Below are positions 7,588 to 15,923 of a DNA stretch of 64,000 nt, piece after piece (the stretch's first letter is position 1; the number at the start of each line of letters is the position of its first letter). The DNA comes from JAZLDV01 sp045614925 (GTDB taxonomy: Bacteria > Bacillota_I > Bacilli_A > Erysipelotrichales > Coprobacillaceae), in NCBI GenBank assembly GCA_045614925.1, contig JAZLDV010000044.1, positions 1 through 64,000 on the forward strand, written 5' to 3'. The position numbers and the translations under genes were made by a program. Under the pieces are notes generated by a model, which saw only the letters and a program-made list of their open reading frames with translations, was not told the DNA's origin and ran no database searches.

Positions 7588-8463
7588 ATGAATAAAAATA
7601 TAAGTGGAACATTGATGCTTTTAACAGCAGCAATAATATGGGGAAGTTCATTTATTATAATGAAAAATGCAGTTGATTTTTTAACACCTGCAGTTCTTCT
7701 TTCCATTAGATTTATTCTGGCATCTGTATTTTTGTTTCTTATTTTTTATAAACAGGTTTTCAATTTTCCTAAAGATAAAATTATAGGTGGTCTTATAACA
7801 GGAGTTTGTCTGTTTAGTGCGTATTATATACAAACATGGGGACTATCTTTTACAACTCCTGGTAAAAATGCATTTTTAACAGCTGTTTATTGTGCAATTG
7901 TTCCTTTTTTGATTTGGATAATTTATAAAAAGAGACCAGATACGTATAATTTTATTGCGGCTATCTTATGTATTTTAGGAATAGGCTGTATATCATTAGA
8001 TAAAGATCTTTCAGTAAATATTGGAGATATTCTTACTCTTGGAAGTGGATTTTTATATGCTATACATATCATACTTGTAAATTATTTTTCTCAGGATGCT
8101 GATAAAAAAGCATTTACTGTTTATCAGTTTATTGGTGGAAGTATATGTGCAATCATTGTTTCTTTTGTATATGAGGATGTTTCAATTGTTAAATATATTA
8201 CTCCATCTATTTATATGCAACTTGCATATCTTGCTTTTTTTGCGACTGGTATTGCAATGTTGTGTCAGACTTTAGGACAATCTTATGTCAGTGAATGTAA
8301 AGCATCAATCTTATTATCTTTAGAATCAGTTTTTGGAGTATTATTTTCTATTCTATTTTATAATGAAATTGTATCGCTTAAAGTATTTACTGGATTTTTA
8401 TTTGTATTTATTGCGATTATTGTTTCTGAAACTAAATTATCTTTTTTAAAGAAAGGAGGATAA
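7588..8463 (+). CDS. DMT-superfamily (EamA) transporter
   Basis: This 291-aa integral membrane protein has two EamA repeats and about ten transmembrane segments. It opens with GTLMLLTAAIIWGSSFIIMK, the usual start of EamA proteins, and the second repeat begins near residue 150. EamA carriers export or import amino acids, purines or other small metabolites; the substrate cannot be told from sequence. The start at 7588 is set by family alignment, since the upstream in-frame ATG lies inside the ileS terminator. No Shine-Dalgarno is visible. Two bases separate it from the carboxypeptidase gene. Confidence 0.85.
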   Translation: MNKNISGTLMLLTAAIIWGSSFIIMKNAVDFLTPAVLLSIRFILASVFLFLIFYKQVFNFPKDKIIGGLITGVCLFSAYYIQTWGLSFTTPGKNAFLTAVYCAIVPFLIWIIYKKRPDTYNFIAAILCILGIGCISLDKDLSVNIGDILTLGSGFLYAIHIILVNYFSQDADKKAFTVYQFIGGSICAIIVSFVYEDVSIVKYITPSIYMQLAYLAFFATGIAMLCQTLGQSYVSECKASILLSLESVFGVLFSILFYNEIVSLKVFTGFLFVFIAIIVSETKLSFLKKGG

Positions 8464-8465
8464 TT

Positions 8466-9662
8466 ATGAAAAAAATCTTAATTTTAATGAGTTTGATTAC
8501 TGTTTTAACAATGTCTTTTATCCCAGTATATGCATTGGATTTAACTTCAAATTATGCATATCTTGTAGATACAGAAAATGACCTAGTTTATCTTGATGTA
8601 CGTTCTAATGAAAAAATCTATCCTGCAAGTATGACCAAAATAGTTACATTAATGTGTGCATTAGAAAAAATTGATGATATTTCTAAAGAAGTGATAATCA
8701 CTTATGAAGATTTAGAGGGATTATATGAAGCAAATGCATCAGTATGTGGTTTGAGTGTCAATGAAAAAGTAACAGTTGAAGATCTTTTATATGGTGTTTT
8801 ATTACCATCTGGAGCTGATGCATGTAATGCATTAGCGAGAATTACTTATGGAAGCTTGGATCAGTTAGTACAGGCTATGAATGAAAAAGTAAAAGAATTA
8901 AATTTAAAAGATACACATTTTGTTAATGTAACAGGACTACATGAAGATGAACATTATACGACATGTCATGATATGGCAAGATTACTAGAAGAAGCGTTAA
9001 AAAATGATGTATTTAAAAAGGTATTTGAAGCAAGAGAATATACATCTTCATCATCTAAACATACATGGTATTCTTCTTTAAAAAGAGGAGGTATAACTCT
9101 TAATAGAGATACAAGTTGTATTGATGGAGGAAAAAGTGGATTTACATATGAAGCAAACTTAACATATGCTTCTTCAATGACGATAGATAATCATGAAATG
9201 ATTTGTGTAGTTGCAGATGCACATTATACAAAGGCAAGCAGTAACGTTGCTGACACATTAAATATATATCATGATATTAACGACCATTATAGTAATTTAA
9301 ATGTTTTTAAATCTAATGATTTATTAAAAACTATTAAAATACAAAAAACTAAACATAATAATTATGAATATTGTATTGATAAAGATATTGATTTATTAAT
9401 GAAAAATGGAATTTCAAAAGCTGATTTACAAATTGATATTGATATGAATGATGAATATGAAGCACCTTTAGAAAAAGGAACAAAATTAGGAACACTAACT
9501 ATAAAACATGATGACAAAATATTATATCAAGATGATTTATTATTAAATGAAACAATCGAACCTGATATGATTGGGTTATTATTTTATTATGGACCTTACA
9601 TTATAAGTGCATTTGTAATTTGTGTGGGATTAGCAGTTATTTATAAAAAATATAAACATTAA
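8466..9662 (+). CDS. D-alanyl-D-alanine carboxypeptidase (low-molecular-weight PBP, peptidase S11)
   Basis: This 398-aa exported enzyme trims the terminal D-Ala of peptidoglycan stem peptides. A signal peptide covers residues 1-23, the active-site SMTK is at 55-58, and DGGKSGFT supplies the KTG-type box as KSG. The second motif reads SGAD where SGN/SAN is usual (see findings). A C-terminal hydrophobic segment (about 370-392) followed by KKYKH anchors it, as in DacA/DacF. SD AAAGGAGG is strong. The exact DacA/DacB/DacF subgroup cannot be assigned. A strong terminator follows. Confidence 0.88.
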   Translation: MKKILILMSLITVLTMSFIPVYALDLTSNYAYLVDTENDLVYLDVRSNEKIYPASMTKIVTLMCALEKIDDISKEVIITYEDLEGLYEANASVCGLSVNEKVTVEDLLYGVLLPSGADACNALARITYGSLDQLVQAMNEKVKELNLKDTHFVNVTGLHEDEHYTTCHDMARLLEEALKNDVFKKVFEAREYTSSSSKHTWYSSLKRGGITLNRDTSCIDGGKSGFTYEANLTYASSMTIDNHEMICVVADAHYTKASSNVADTLNIYHDINDHYSNLNVFKSNDLLKTIKIQKTKHNNYEYCIDKDIDLLMKNGISKADLQIDIDMNDEYEAPLEKGTKLGTLTIKHDDKILYQDDLLLNETIEPDMIGLLFYYGPYIISAFVICVGLAVIYKKYKH

Positions 9663-9679
9663 CATATGATTACAAAATG

Positions 9680-9713
9680 AAAACTGACCTATATAAAATA
9701 GGTCAGTTTTTTA
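9680..9713. terminator. Terminator between convergent genes
   Basis: Perfect 13-bp stem (9680-9692 with 9698-9710, AAAACTGACCTAT arm) with a T-run on the + strand and some T-richness on the - strand. It ends the carboxypeptidase unit and may also serve the opposing gene. Confidence 0.85.
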
Positions 9714-10184
9714 TTGATCTTGTGAGCATTTATCTATATCTATAGCTAATACACTCATTAAAACACAAAGAGCATCATGAGAATTATGAATGTCAATTAC
9801 ATAAGTATCACTTAATTTCCATAATTCTTTTGATATTGTAGCAACAATGTTATTAGATGAATCTATAATTTTATAATCAAATCCCAACCAGTCGCCATCA
9901 ACATTCCATCCATTAAAATCAAATTTATATCTAGATTTAAAGAAAGTTAATTCTCTTTTAATGCATCCTAAAAAAGTATTGTTTGCATAGATTTCAAAAC
10001 AAGGTAGAAAAGTTAAAACTTTCTGTTTGATAACTCCAACTTCTCTATGTGAAGAATCATATATTCTTAATAAGTGACCCCAAGAAAGTTCACCTTTCAC
10101 TATATATTCAACATCACCATGTTCATTATAAATATCATAACTGTCAAACCAAGAAAATATTCTTTGCTTAAATAATAGTTTCAT
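9711..10184 (-). CDS. LURP-one-related (tubby C-terminal-like) protein
   Basis: This 157-aa protein is built of beta strands, with KLLFKQRIFSWFDSYDIYNE at the start followed by repeated 'I.....EVG.I.QK' and 'KFDFNGWNVDGDW' strands. This pattern is that of the LOR/PF04525 family, predicted to form a tubby-like beta-barrel around a central helix and perhaps to bind phospholipid. No catalytic residues are known. SD AAGGAG precedes the ATG. It lies 21 bases downstream of the PFL gene and may be the third gene of that operon. Confidence 0.7.
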   Translation of the reverse strand: MKLLFKQRIFSWFDSYDIYNEHGDVEYIVKGELSWGHLLRIYDSSHREVGVIKQKVLTFLPCFEIYANNTFLGCIKRELTFFKSRYKFDFNGWNVDGDWLGFDYKIIDSSNNIVATISKELWKLSDTYVIDIHNSHDALCVLMSVLAIDIDKCSQDQ

Positions 10185-10205
10185 TATATCACTCCTTAAA
10201 GAGTA

Positions 10206-11564
10206 TTAATTTTTTAAACTTTGTAAAGGTGCAGGAATTTTTCCACCACGATTAATCATGACTTCACTTGATTGTCTGTTGATTTTCATGATTGGACCAC
10301 TTCCTAATAATCCACCGAATTCAAGAACTTCTCCTTCTTTTTTACCAATAGCAGGAATTGCTCTTACTGCAGTTGTTTTAGAATTGATCATACCAATTGC
10401 AGCTTCATCAGCAATAATTGCAGAAATTGTAGATGCTGGTGTATCTCCAGGTAAAACAACCATATCTAATCCAACACTACAAACAGCAGTCATAGCTTCT
10501 AATTTTTCTAAAGATAAATATCCATGTTTAGCTGATTCAATCATCCCAGCATCTTCACTTACAGGAATAAATGCACCAGATAATCCACCAACTGAACTAC
10601 TTGCCATAACTCCACCTTTTTTAACTGCATCGTTAAGCATTGCTAAACAAGCAGTTGTTCCATGTGTACCACATGATTCAATTCCCATTTCTTCTAAGAT
10701 ATAAGCAACTGAATCTCCAACAGCAGGAGTAGGTGCTAAAGATAAGTCAACAATTCCAAAAGGAACACCTAAACGTTTACTTGCTTCACTTCCTACAAGC
10801 TGTCCCATACGAGTAATCTTGAATGCTGTTTTTTTAATAATATCAGCTAATTCATCCATTGGAAGATTTTTATCAGCTTTAGCTAATGCTGCTCTAACAA
10901 CCCCAGGACCACTTACACCAACATTGATAACGCAATCAGCTTCACCAACACCATGGAATGCACCAGCCATGAATGGATTATCATCAGGTGCATTACAGAA
11001 TACTACTAACTTAGCAGCACCAATACAATCTCTGTCTTTTGTAAGTTCAGCAGCTTCAACAACTTTTTCTCCTAATAATTTTACAGCATCCATATTAATT
11101 CCAGCTTTTGTTGAACCAACATTAACTGAACTACATACATAATTTGTTTCTGCTAGTGCTCTAGGAATAGAATGAATTAATTCTAAATCTCCTGCACTAA
11201 ATCCTTTTTGTACTAATGCAGAATACCCACCGATAAAGTTAACTCCTAATTCAATAGCACATCTTTCTAATGTTTTTGCATATAAAACAGGATCACCACC
11301 GCTCACTCCAACTAACATAGAAATAGGAGTGACAGAAATTCTTTTATTAATAACAGGAATTCCATATTCTTTTTCAATATCATTACCAGTTTTTACTAAA
11401 TCTTTAGCTAATCTTGTAATTTTGTTATAAATCTTTTCACAAGATTTATGAATATCGCTATCAGCACAATCAATTAAAGAAATACCCATTGTAATTGTTC
11501 TTACATCAAGATATTCTTCATCAATCATTTTAATCGTTTCTAAAATTTCACTTGTATTAATCAT
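10206..11564 (-). CDS. PFL family protein (UPF0210, DUF711)
   Basis: This 452-aa protein belongs to the UPF0210/DUF711 family, whose fold resembles glycyl-radical (pyruvate formate-lyase-like) barrels but lacks a glycyl radical motif. Recognisable blocks are [41 protein letters not shown] and [20 protein letters not shown]. The biochemical role is unknown. It is nearly always paired with a small ACT-domain protein of UPF0237, found here 10 bases upstream. SD AGGAGA is well spaced. Control probably comes from the leader region at 11864-12023. Confidence 0.85.
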   Translation of the reverse strand: MINTSEILETIKMIDEEYLDVRTITMGISLIDCADSDIHKSCEKIYNKITRLAKDLVKTGNDIEKEYGIPVINKRISVTPISMLVGVSGGDPVLYAKTLERCAIELGVNFIGGYSALVQKGFSAGDLELIHSIPRALAETNYVCSSVNVGSTKAGINMDAVKLLGEKVVEAAELTKDRDCIGAAKLVVFCNAPDDNPFMAGAFHGVGEADCVINVGVSGPGVVRAALAKADKNLPMDELADIIKKTAFKITRMGQLVGSEASKRLGVPFGIVDLSLAPTPAVGDSVAYILEEMGIESCGTHGTTACLAMLNDAVKKGGVMASSSVGGLSGAFIPVSEDAGMIESAKHGYLSLEKLEAMTAVCSVGLDMVVLPGDTPASTISAIIADEAAIGMINSKTTAVRAIPAIGKKEGEVLEFGGLLGSGPIMKINRQSSEVMINRGGKIPAPLQSLKN

Positions 11565-11574
11565 AAACTATCTC

Positions 11575-11844
11575 CTAAATTCTATGCATAGAGTTAAAAA
11601 TATCCTGATGCATAACATGTATTTTTAAATTATGTTCTTCTCCATATTGTCCCATATAAGTAACAAAATCTTTAAACTCCACATTTAATTCACTTATATC
11701 AACCATCATAATCATAACAAACATTTCTTGCATAATATTTTGACTTACTTCTAAAATATTACCATTTGCTTTAGCAACTTCATTTGAAACATTTGCTAAA
11801 ATACCACAACAATCTTTACCTAATACACTTACTACAGCTTTCAT
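11575..11844 (-). CDS. ACT-domain protein (UPF0237)
   Basis: This 89-aa single ACT domain begins MKAVVSVLGKDCCGILANVS and continues with a beta-alpha-beta pattern. ACT domains bind amino acids or similar small ligands and regulate partner enzymes. The conserved pairing with the UPF0210 gene suggests it senses a ligand for that protein, which is inference. SD AAAGGGGG is strong. A short leader ORF and an intrinsic terminator lie between its promoter and its start. Confidence 0.88.
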   Translation of the reverse strand: MKAVVSVLGKDCCGILANVSNEVAKANGNILEVSQNIMQEMFVMIMMVDISELNVEFKDFVTYMGQYGEEHNLKIHVMHQDIFNSMHRI

Positions 11845-11863
11845 AAATATCCCCCTTTGAAAT

Positions 11864-11901
11864 AAAAAAAGCTATCTTCATGGACACATAAAAACAGCTT
11901 T
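11864..11901 (-). terminator. Intrinsic terminator in the leader of the ACT/PFL operon (attenuator candidate)
   Basis: On the - strand the outer stem AAAGCT/AGCTTT (11896-11901 with 11868-11873) encloses an inner UUUAUG/CAUGAA stem and is followed by seven Ts (11870-11864). It stands between the promoter and the ACT gene and so must be bypassed. Its 5' arm overlaps the stop codon of the leader ORF at 11900-11902. Confidence 0.6.
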
Positions 11902-11971
11902 ATCTTCTAAATTTGATAAAACAGATAAACATATTGATATGCACATTAAAAAACACTTTATACATATTCAT
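11900..11971 (-). CDS. Putative 23-aa leader peptide of the ACT/PFL operon
   Basis: The short ORF starts MNMYKVFFNVHINM and ends IKFRR. GAGGTGG lies just upstream (about 4-5 bases to the ATG) and the ORF stops inside the 5' arm of the following terminator. Five Phe and one Tyr among 23 residues make it aromatic-rich. The arrangement promoter, SD, tiny ORF, terminator, structural genes is that of transcription attenuation by translation. No database support is available to me, so the function is inferred. Confidence 0.5.
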   Translation of the reverse strand: MNMYKVFFNVHINMFICFIKFRR

Positions 11972-11995
11972 AAGCCACCTCGCTTTAACACAATT

Positions 11996-12023
11996 ATTAT
12001 AACATCTTTTATAATTATTTCAA
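11996..12023 (-). promoter_or_regulatory. Promoter of the ACT/PFL operon
   Basis: On the - strand TTGAAA (12023-12018), 16 bases, TATAAT (12001-11996) with a TGT extension. Predicted transcription start near 11989, 18 bases before the leader-peptide ATG. It overlaps the divergent gph promoter. Confidence 0.75.
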
Positions 12024-12026
12024 TAC

Positions 12027-12035
12027 TGATATAAT
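12027..12035 (+). promoter_or_regulatory. Extended -10 promoter of gph
   Basis: TGATATAAT on the + strand, 20 bases before the gph ATG, with no good -35. The two divergent promoters share the segment 11996-12035. Confidence 0.6.
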
Positions 12036-12054
12036 AGTGAGGAAGGTGATAAAA

Positions 12055-12693
12055 ATGAAAAAAGGACTTATATTTGATTTAGATGGAACACTTATTAATT
12101 CATTATATGATTTAGCTTCATCTACAAATAGAGTATTAAAATCAAATAATCTTAATACTCATGAACTTGAAAAATACAATTATTTTATTGGGAATGGCGT
12201 TAAAAAACTGATACAAAGAGCTATCGAACCTCATAATGAATTATTTGAAAAATGCTTAGAAGAATTTTATGAAGATTATAACGAACATTGTTTAGATGAC
12301 ACTTATATTTATGAAGGAGTAGATGAATTAATTAATTCTTTATATCAAGAAGGTTATAAACTTGCAGTTGTTACAAATAAGCCACATCATATTGCTGTTA
12401 AAATAGTCAATCAATTATTTAAAGATAAATTTATCGTTGTCTATGGTCAGCATGATCCATATCCTACTAAACCTGATAATACATTAGTGTATAAAGCGTT
12501 AGAATTAATGAATTTAACAAGTGAGGAGTGTTTTTATGTTGGAGATAGTGATGTAGATGTATTAACTGCTAAAAATGCTCAAATGGACTGTATTGGCGTT
12601 AATTGGGGATTTAGAGGTGCTAAAGAATTAAAAGAAGCAGGATCAAAATATGTTGTCTTTGAGCCAATGCAAATAAAGGAGATTTTAAAATGA
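12055..12693 (+). CDS. HAD-family hydrolase, phosphoglycolate phosphatase-like
   Basis: This 212-aa haloacid dehalogenase phosphatase has motif I FDLDGTLINS (nucleophile Asp in DLDGT), motif II VVTNKPHH, a motif III lysine in DPYPTKPDN, and motif IV YVGDSDVDVLTA. The helical cap between motifs I and II is of the Gph type. Such enzymes dephosphorylate 2-phosphoglycolate or, as PpaX-like members, pyrophosphate; the substrate is uncertain. The start at 12055 is set by AGGAAGGTG, not the upstream in-frame GTG. It overlaps the next gene by 4 bases. Confidence 0.85.
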   Translation: MKKGLIFDLDGTLINSLYDLASSTNRVLKSNNLNTHELEKYNYFIGNGVKKLIQRAIEPHNELFEKCLEEFYEDYNEHCLDDTYIYEGVDELINSLYQEGYKLAVVTNKPHHIAVKIVNQLFKDKFIVVYGQHDPYPTKPDNTLVYKALELMNLTSEECFYVGDSDVDVLTAKNAQMDCIGVNWGFRGAKELKEAGSKYVVFEPMQIKEILK

Positions 12694-13160
12694 TTGGAAT
12701 AAGTGCATGTTTAAAAGGAGAAGTGACTACTTATAAAGGAACACATAATTATGTGGATGAGGTCAAATTCATAGATCCATCATTGCTTGTATGTGTATGT
12801 CCTGAAGTTGCAGGAGGATTATCTATTCCTAGACCACCTGCTGAAATAGTTTCTACTGAGCCGCTTACAGTCATTAATAACATAGGTGAAGATGTAAGTG
12901 AACAATATATAAATGGCTCTTTAAAGTGTTTAGAAATATTTAAGAAGAATAATGTAAAAGTTGCATTGTTAAAGAAAAATAGTCCAAGTTGTGGAAATGA
13001 TGGAATTTATGATGGAACTTTTTCTCATATTTTAAAAGAAGGTCAGGGGACTTTTGCCTCTTTGTGTACACAATCGGGAATAAAAGTATTTAATGAAAAA
13101 CAGATTAAAGAGTTTTTTAATTATTTAGAGGAAAATCAAATTAGATACACTCTTGATTAA
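12690..13160 (+). CDS. DUF523 family protein
   Basis: This 156-aa protein opens IGISACLKGEVTTYKG and contains VCVCPEVAGGLSIPRPPAE and a later SPSCG. These are the signature stretches of DUF523, in which cysteines (ISAC, CPE, SPSCG) are conserved and may bind metal or do redox chemistry. Function unknown. Its ATG overlaps the stop of the phosphatase gene (ATGA), implying coupled translation. Confidence 0.85.
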   Translation: MIGISACLKGEVTTYKGTHNYVDEVKFIDPSLLVCVCPEVAGGLSIPRPPAEIVSTEPLTVINNIGEDVSEQYINGSLKCLEIFKKNNVKVALLKKNSPSCGNDGIYDGTFSHILKEGQGTFASLCTQSGIKVFNEKQIKEFFNYLEENQIRYTLD

Positions 13161-13182
13161 TGATGTATTTTTATAAAAATAA

Positions 13183-13191
13183 TGATATAAT
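13183..13191 (+). promoter_or_regulatory. Extended -10 promoter of the MATE gene
   Basis: TGATATAAT, 29 bases before the MATE ATG; no clear -35. Confidence 0.55.
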
Positions 13192-13220
13192 TAATCTAAT
13201 AACCTGATTGGGGGGATTTT

Positions 13221-14612
13221 ATGGTTAAAAAAATTAATTTAAAAGATTCCTGGTATACGGCTATGATTATTATGACTCTAGCTTGGCCAACTATCATAGA
13301 ACAAGTGATGCAAACTGCAGTTCAATATATTGACACAGCTATGGTTGGTACATTAGGAACTGAAGCAACTGCAGCTGTAGGTGCAACCACAACAATAGGG
13401 TGGTTAGTATTTAGTTCAATATCTGCTTTAAGTATTGGTTTTCTTGCTTTTATTGCTAAAGCTTGTGGTGCAAATGATAAAGAAGCTGCTAAAAAAGCAA
13501 CATCTCAAGCTGTATTAACTGTATGGGTTGTAGGTATATTATTTACTATATTAACTTTAGGATTAAGTGGGGTTATTCCTAAACTGATGCAGGTTGATAA
13601 AAATATACAGCCACTTGCAAGTGCTTATTTCTTTATATTGTATCTTCCAATGTTGCCACGTACTGCATCTACTATTTTTGGAACTGTTTTAAGAGGTGCT
13701 GGAGATACAAAAACACCAATGAAAGTAGGAATAGTTGTGAATGTACTAAATGTTGTATTAAACTATTTTTTAATATTCGATCCACACACAATTACTATTT
13801 TAGGTATTTCAATTTTTATTCCATGTGCGTCTTTAGGTGTCGTTGGTGCTGCAATAGCAAGTGCAATTGCTTTTAGTGTAGGTGGTTTAATGATTACTAT
13901 TGCATTGCTTAGACATCCACTTGTTTCACCTAGAGGTATGTCTATAAAACCTGATAAAGAAATTTTAAAACCATGTCTTAAAATCGCTATTCCTAATATG
14001 TTACAAAGATTTGGGACATCATTAGGATATGTTGCATTTGCTTCAATGATTAATTCTGTAGGTGAAGTTGCAACAGCAGCCCATACAATTGCTAATACCG
14101 TTGAATCAGCTTTTTATATTCCAGGATATGGTATGCAAAGTGCTGCAGCAACGTTAACTGGTAATGCATATGGAGCAAAAGATAATAAAAAAATGAAATC
14201 ATTATCTTTTATGTTTATACCGATAGAAGTTATATTAATGATTATTTCTGGAGGAATGTTATTTGTTAGTGCTCCTTCATTAATGGCTATTTTCTCTTCG
14301 TCTAAGGAAGTTATTGATTTAGGAAGTACAGTTTTAAGAATGGTTGCTGTAACTGAACCATTTTATGGTTTAGCTATTATCATTGAAGGTATGATGATGG
14401 GAGTAGGGAAAACTAAACAGCCATTTATTTATAATATTATAGGTATGTGGTGTATTCGTATTGTAGGAACATTTATTTGTATTCAATTCTTAGATATGGG
14501 ATTAATTGCTGCATGGGCATGTATGATTGCACATAATTTATTATTATGTACAATGTTTGTTATTACATTCGTAAAAGGAACATGGAACCCTTTAAATAAA
14601 ATATATGATTAA
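13221..14612 (+). CDS. MATE family efflux transporter
   Basis: This 463-aa integral membrane protein has about twelve transmembrane segments in two pseudo-repeats. TLAWPTIIEQVMQTAVQYID and DTAMVGTLGTEATAAVG are typical of the first helices, and RGAGDTKTPMKVG of the mid-protein loop of DinF/NorM-like MATE proteins. It uses a Na+ or H+ gradient to expel cationic drugs or metabolites; substrate unknown. SD GGGGGGA. The last 8 bases overlap the next gene. Confidence 0.93.
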   Translation: MVKKINLKDSWYTAMIIMTLAWPTIIEQVMQTAVQYIDTAMVGTLGTEATAAVGATTTIGWLVFSSISALSIGFLAFIAKACGANDKEAAKKATSQAVLTVWVVGILFTILTLGLSGVIPKLMQVDKNIQPLASAYFFILYLPMLPRTASTIFGTVLRGAGDTKTPMKVGIVVNVLNVVLNYFLIFDPHTITILGISIFIPCASLGVVGAAIASAIAFSVGGLMITIALLRHPLVSPRGMSIKPDKEILKPCLKIAIPNMLQRFGTSLGYVAFASMINSVGEVATAAHTIANTVESAFYIPGYGMQSAAATLTGNAYGAKDNKKMKSLSFMFIPIEVILMIISGGMLFVSAPSLMAIFSSSKEVIDLGSTVLRMVAVTEPFYGLAIIIEGMMMGVGKTKQPFIYNIIGMWCIRIVGTFICIQFLDMGLIAAWACMIAHNLLLCTMFVITFVKGTWNPLNKIYD

Positions 14613-15108
14613 AACTGAAAGATTTATTCTTATACAATTAGATGATGACTACATTGAAGATTATTATAATGAATTTAATTCATCTGTTACAAAATATCAA
14701 TATTTAGATCCATTTGAAAATATTGATGAAGTAAAGAAATATTTTGATTCATCACGCTTTGATCAATCAATAAATAATAGTCTTCATTATCTGATTATAT
14801 CTCATGATAAAGAATTTATTGGATCAATTCAAATTATAGGACTTAATGAAGATTATCCTGAAATTGGATTATGGATTAAAACATCAAAGCAAAATCAAGG
14901 GATAGGACAAGAAATATTAAATAATGTTTTTACATATCTTAGTGAATATTATCCAAAAGAATTATATCTATTTTCAATTGATAAAAGAAATATTGCTAGT
15001 TTATCTTTGATTAAAAAATATAAACACGAATTTGCATATAACGATTCAATGATAAATGAGTCAGGAAAAGAATTAGATTGTGTTGTTTATGCAGTTAATA
15101 TTAAATAA
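14605..15108 (+). CDS. GNAT family N-acetyltransferase
   Basis: This 167-aa protein begins MIKTERFILIQLDDDYIEDY, the strand-helix start of RimJ/RimL-type GNATs. Motif A appears as LWIKTSKQNQGIGQEIL (the QNQGIG acetyl-CoA loop), and the late NIASLSLIKKY element is also typical. It transfers an acetyl group to an amine; the acceptor is unknown. Its start overlaps the MATE gene by 8 bases and no separate SD is obvious, so it is probably translated by coupling. Confidence 0.85.
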   Translation: MIKTERFILIQLDDDYIEDYYNEFNSSVTKYQYLDPFENIDEVKKYFDSSRFDQSINNSLHYLIISHDKEFIGSIQIIGLNEDYPEIGLWIKTSKQNQGIGQEILNNVFTYLSEYYPKELYLFSIDKRNIASLSLIKKYKHEFAYNDSMINESGKELDCVVYAVNIK

Positions 15109-15132
15109 GAACTTTATTAAAAGTTCTTTTTT
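15107..15132 (+). terminator. Terminator after the GNAT gene
   Basis: 9-bp stem (15107-15115 with 15120-15128, AAGAACTTT arm), ATTA loop, T6 tail. Confidence 0.88.
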
Positions 15133-15185
15133 AGTTCATATAGAATATACAAAGTTAATGTATTATAGTTATAAATAAATATTTG

Positions 15186-15194
15186 TGTTATAAT
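15186..15194 (+). promoter_or_regulatory. Extended -10 promoter of the vanZ-like gene
   Basis: TGTTATAAT, 21 bases before the chosen start; no clear -35. Confidence 0.55.
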
Positions 15195-15215
15195 ATGATA
15201 GAAAGGAATGATGAA

Positions 15216-15671
15216 ATGCTTAATAAAAGAAAAGTTTTAGTTTCTTTTGTTTTTCTTGTTTATATTGCATTTTTAATTGCAATATTATTCTTAGGTGGCA
15301 GACATGCAAGTAGTGATTCATTTAATTCTTATATACAATCTAATGTGAATCTTATACCATTTGATACGATATCTGTTTATTATAATGGTTTTATTCATCA
15401 TAAATCTTATAGTTTTATTGCTTTAACAAATTTAATTGCAAATTTAATAATTTTTTTACCAATGGGTTTATTTTTACCTTTGTTATTTAATCAGAAAAAT
15501 CTATTTCGTTTCTCATTTATAATGATTATTATGCTTATAGGTGTAGAATTATTACAATTAATATTAAAAATTGGTATCTTTGATATTGATGATATAATTT
15601 TAAATTTTGCAGGTGCATTTATTGGGTATATATTATTTTGCTTTTGTTGTTTTGTGAAAAAATTGAGATAA
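15216..15671 (+). CDS. VanZ-like family membrane protein
   Basis: This 151-aa protein has four hydrophobic segments. The signature NLIPFDTI, then LTNLIANLIIFLPMGLFLP and a late FDIDDIILNFAGAFIGY are the conserved blocks of the VanZ family (PF04892), named after the teicoplanin-resistance accessory protein; most chromosomal members have no known function. The start at 15216 follows GAAAGGAATG; the longer frame would begin inside the promoter. A small membrane protein gene follows after 13 bases. Confidence 0.85.
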   Translation: MLNKRKVLVSFVFLVYIAFLIAILFLGGRHASSDSFNSYIQSNVNLIPFDTISVYYNGFIHHKSYSFIALTNLIANLIIFLPMGLFLPLLFNQKNLFRFSFIMIIMLIGVELLQLILKIGIFDIDDIILNFAGAFIGYILFCFCCFVKKLR

Positions 15672-15684
15672 GGAGTGTAAAAGT

Positions 15685-15873
15685 ATGGGAAATAATCATG
15701 AACATGAAGCTCATATTGAGCAAAATCATAAACTATTAAATAAAAATTTTATGGTTGTCGCTTTTATAATTGCGATTGTTATGGCTTTTATTATTCTAAT
15801 TAGTATAGGAATGAATAATGATATACATCTTTATAATGAAAAACAGATTGAACAAATACAACAGACATTATAA
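15685..15873 (+). CDS. Small single-pass membrane protein, unknown function
   Basis: This 62-aa protein has a His/Glu-rich hydrophilic N-terminus (MGNNHEHEAHIEQNHK), one transmembrane segment at about residues 22-45 and a short polar tail. I recognise no family. SD AAGGAGTG is strong and correctly spaced, and it lies close behind the VanZ-like gene and before a strong terminator, so it is a real gene. The four His residues could bind metal, which is only a suggestion. Confidence 0.7.
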   Translation: MGNNHEHEAHIEQNHKLLNKNFMVVAFIIAIVMAFIILISIGMNNDIHLYNEKQIEQIQQTL

Positions 15874-15874
15874 C

Positions 15875-15906
15875 AAAAAAAGGAGATCGTTTAGATCTCC
15901 TTTTTT
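15875..15906. terminator. Bidirectional terminator
   Basis: Stem AAAGGAGATC (about 15879-15888 with 15894-15903), 5-base loop, A-run before and T-run after, so it works in both directions between the small membrane protein and yebC. Confidence 0.92.
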
Positions 15907-15923
15907 ACGACTTGAAATATTTA

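Noticed and set aside
10258..11142. Forward-strand ORFs (148 and 107 codons) opposite the PFL gene
   Set aside because: The reverse-strand protein matches UPF0210 along its full length; the forward frames have low-complexity, Ser/Ala/Pro-rich translations typical of antisense frames.
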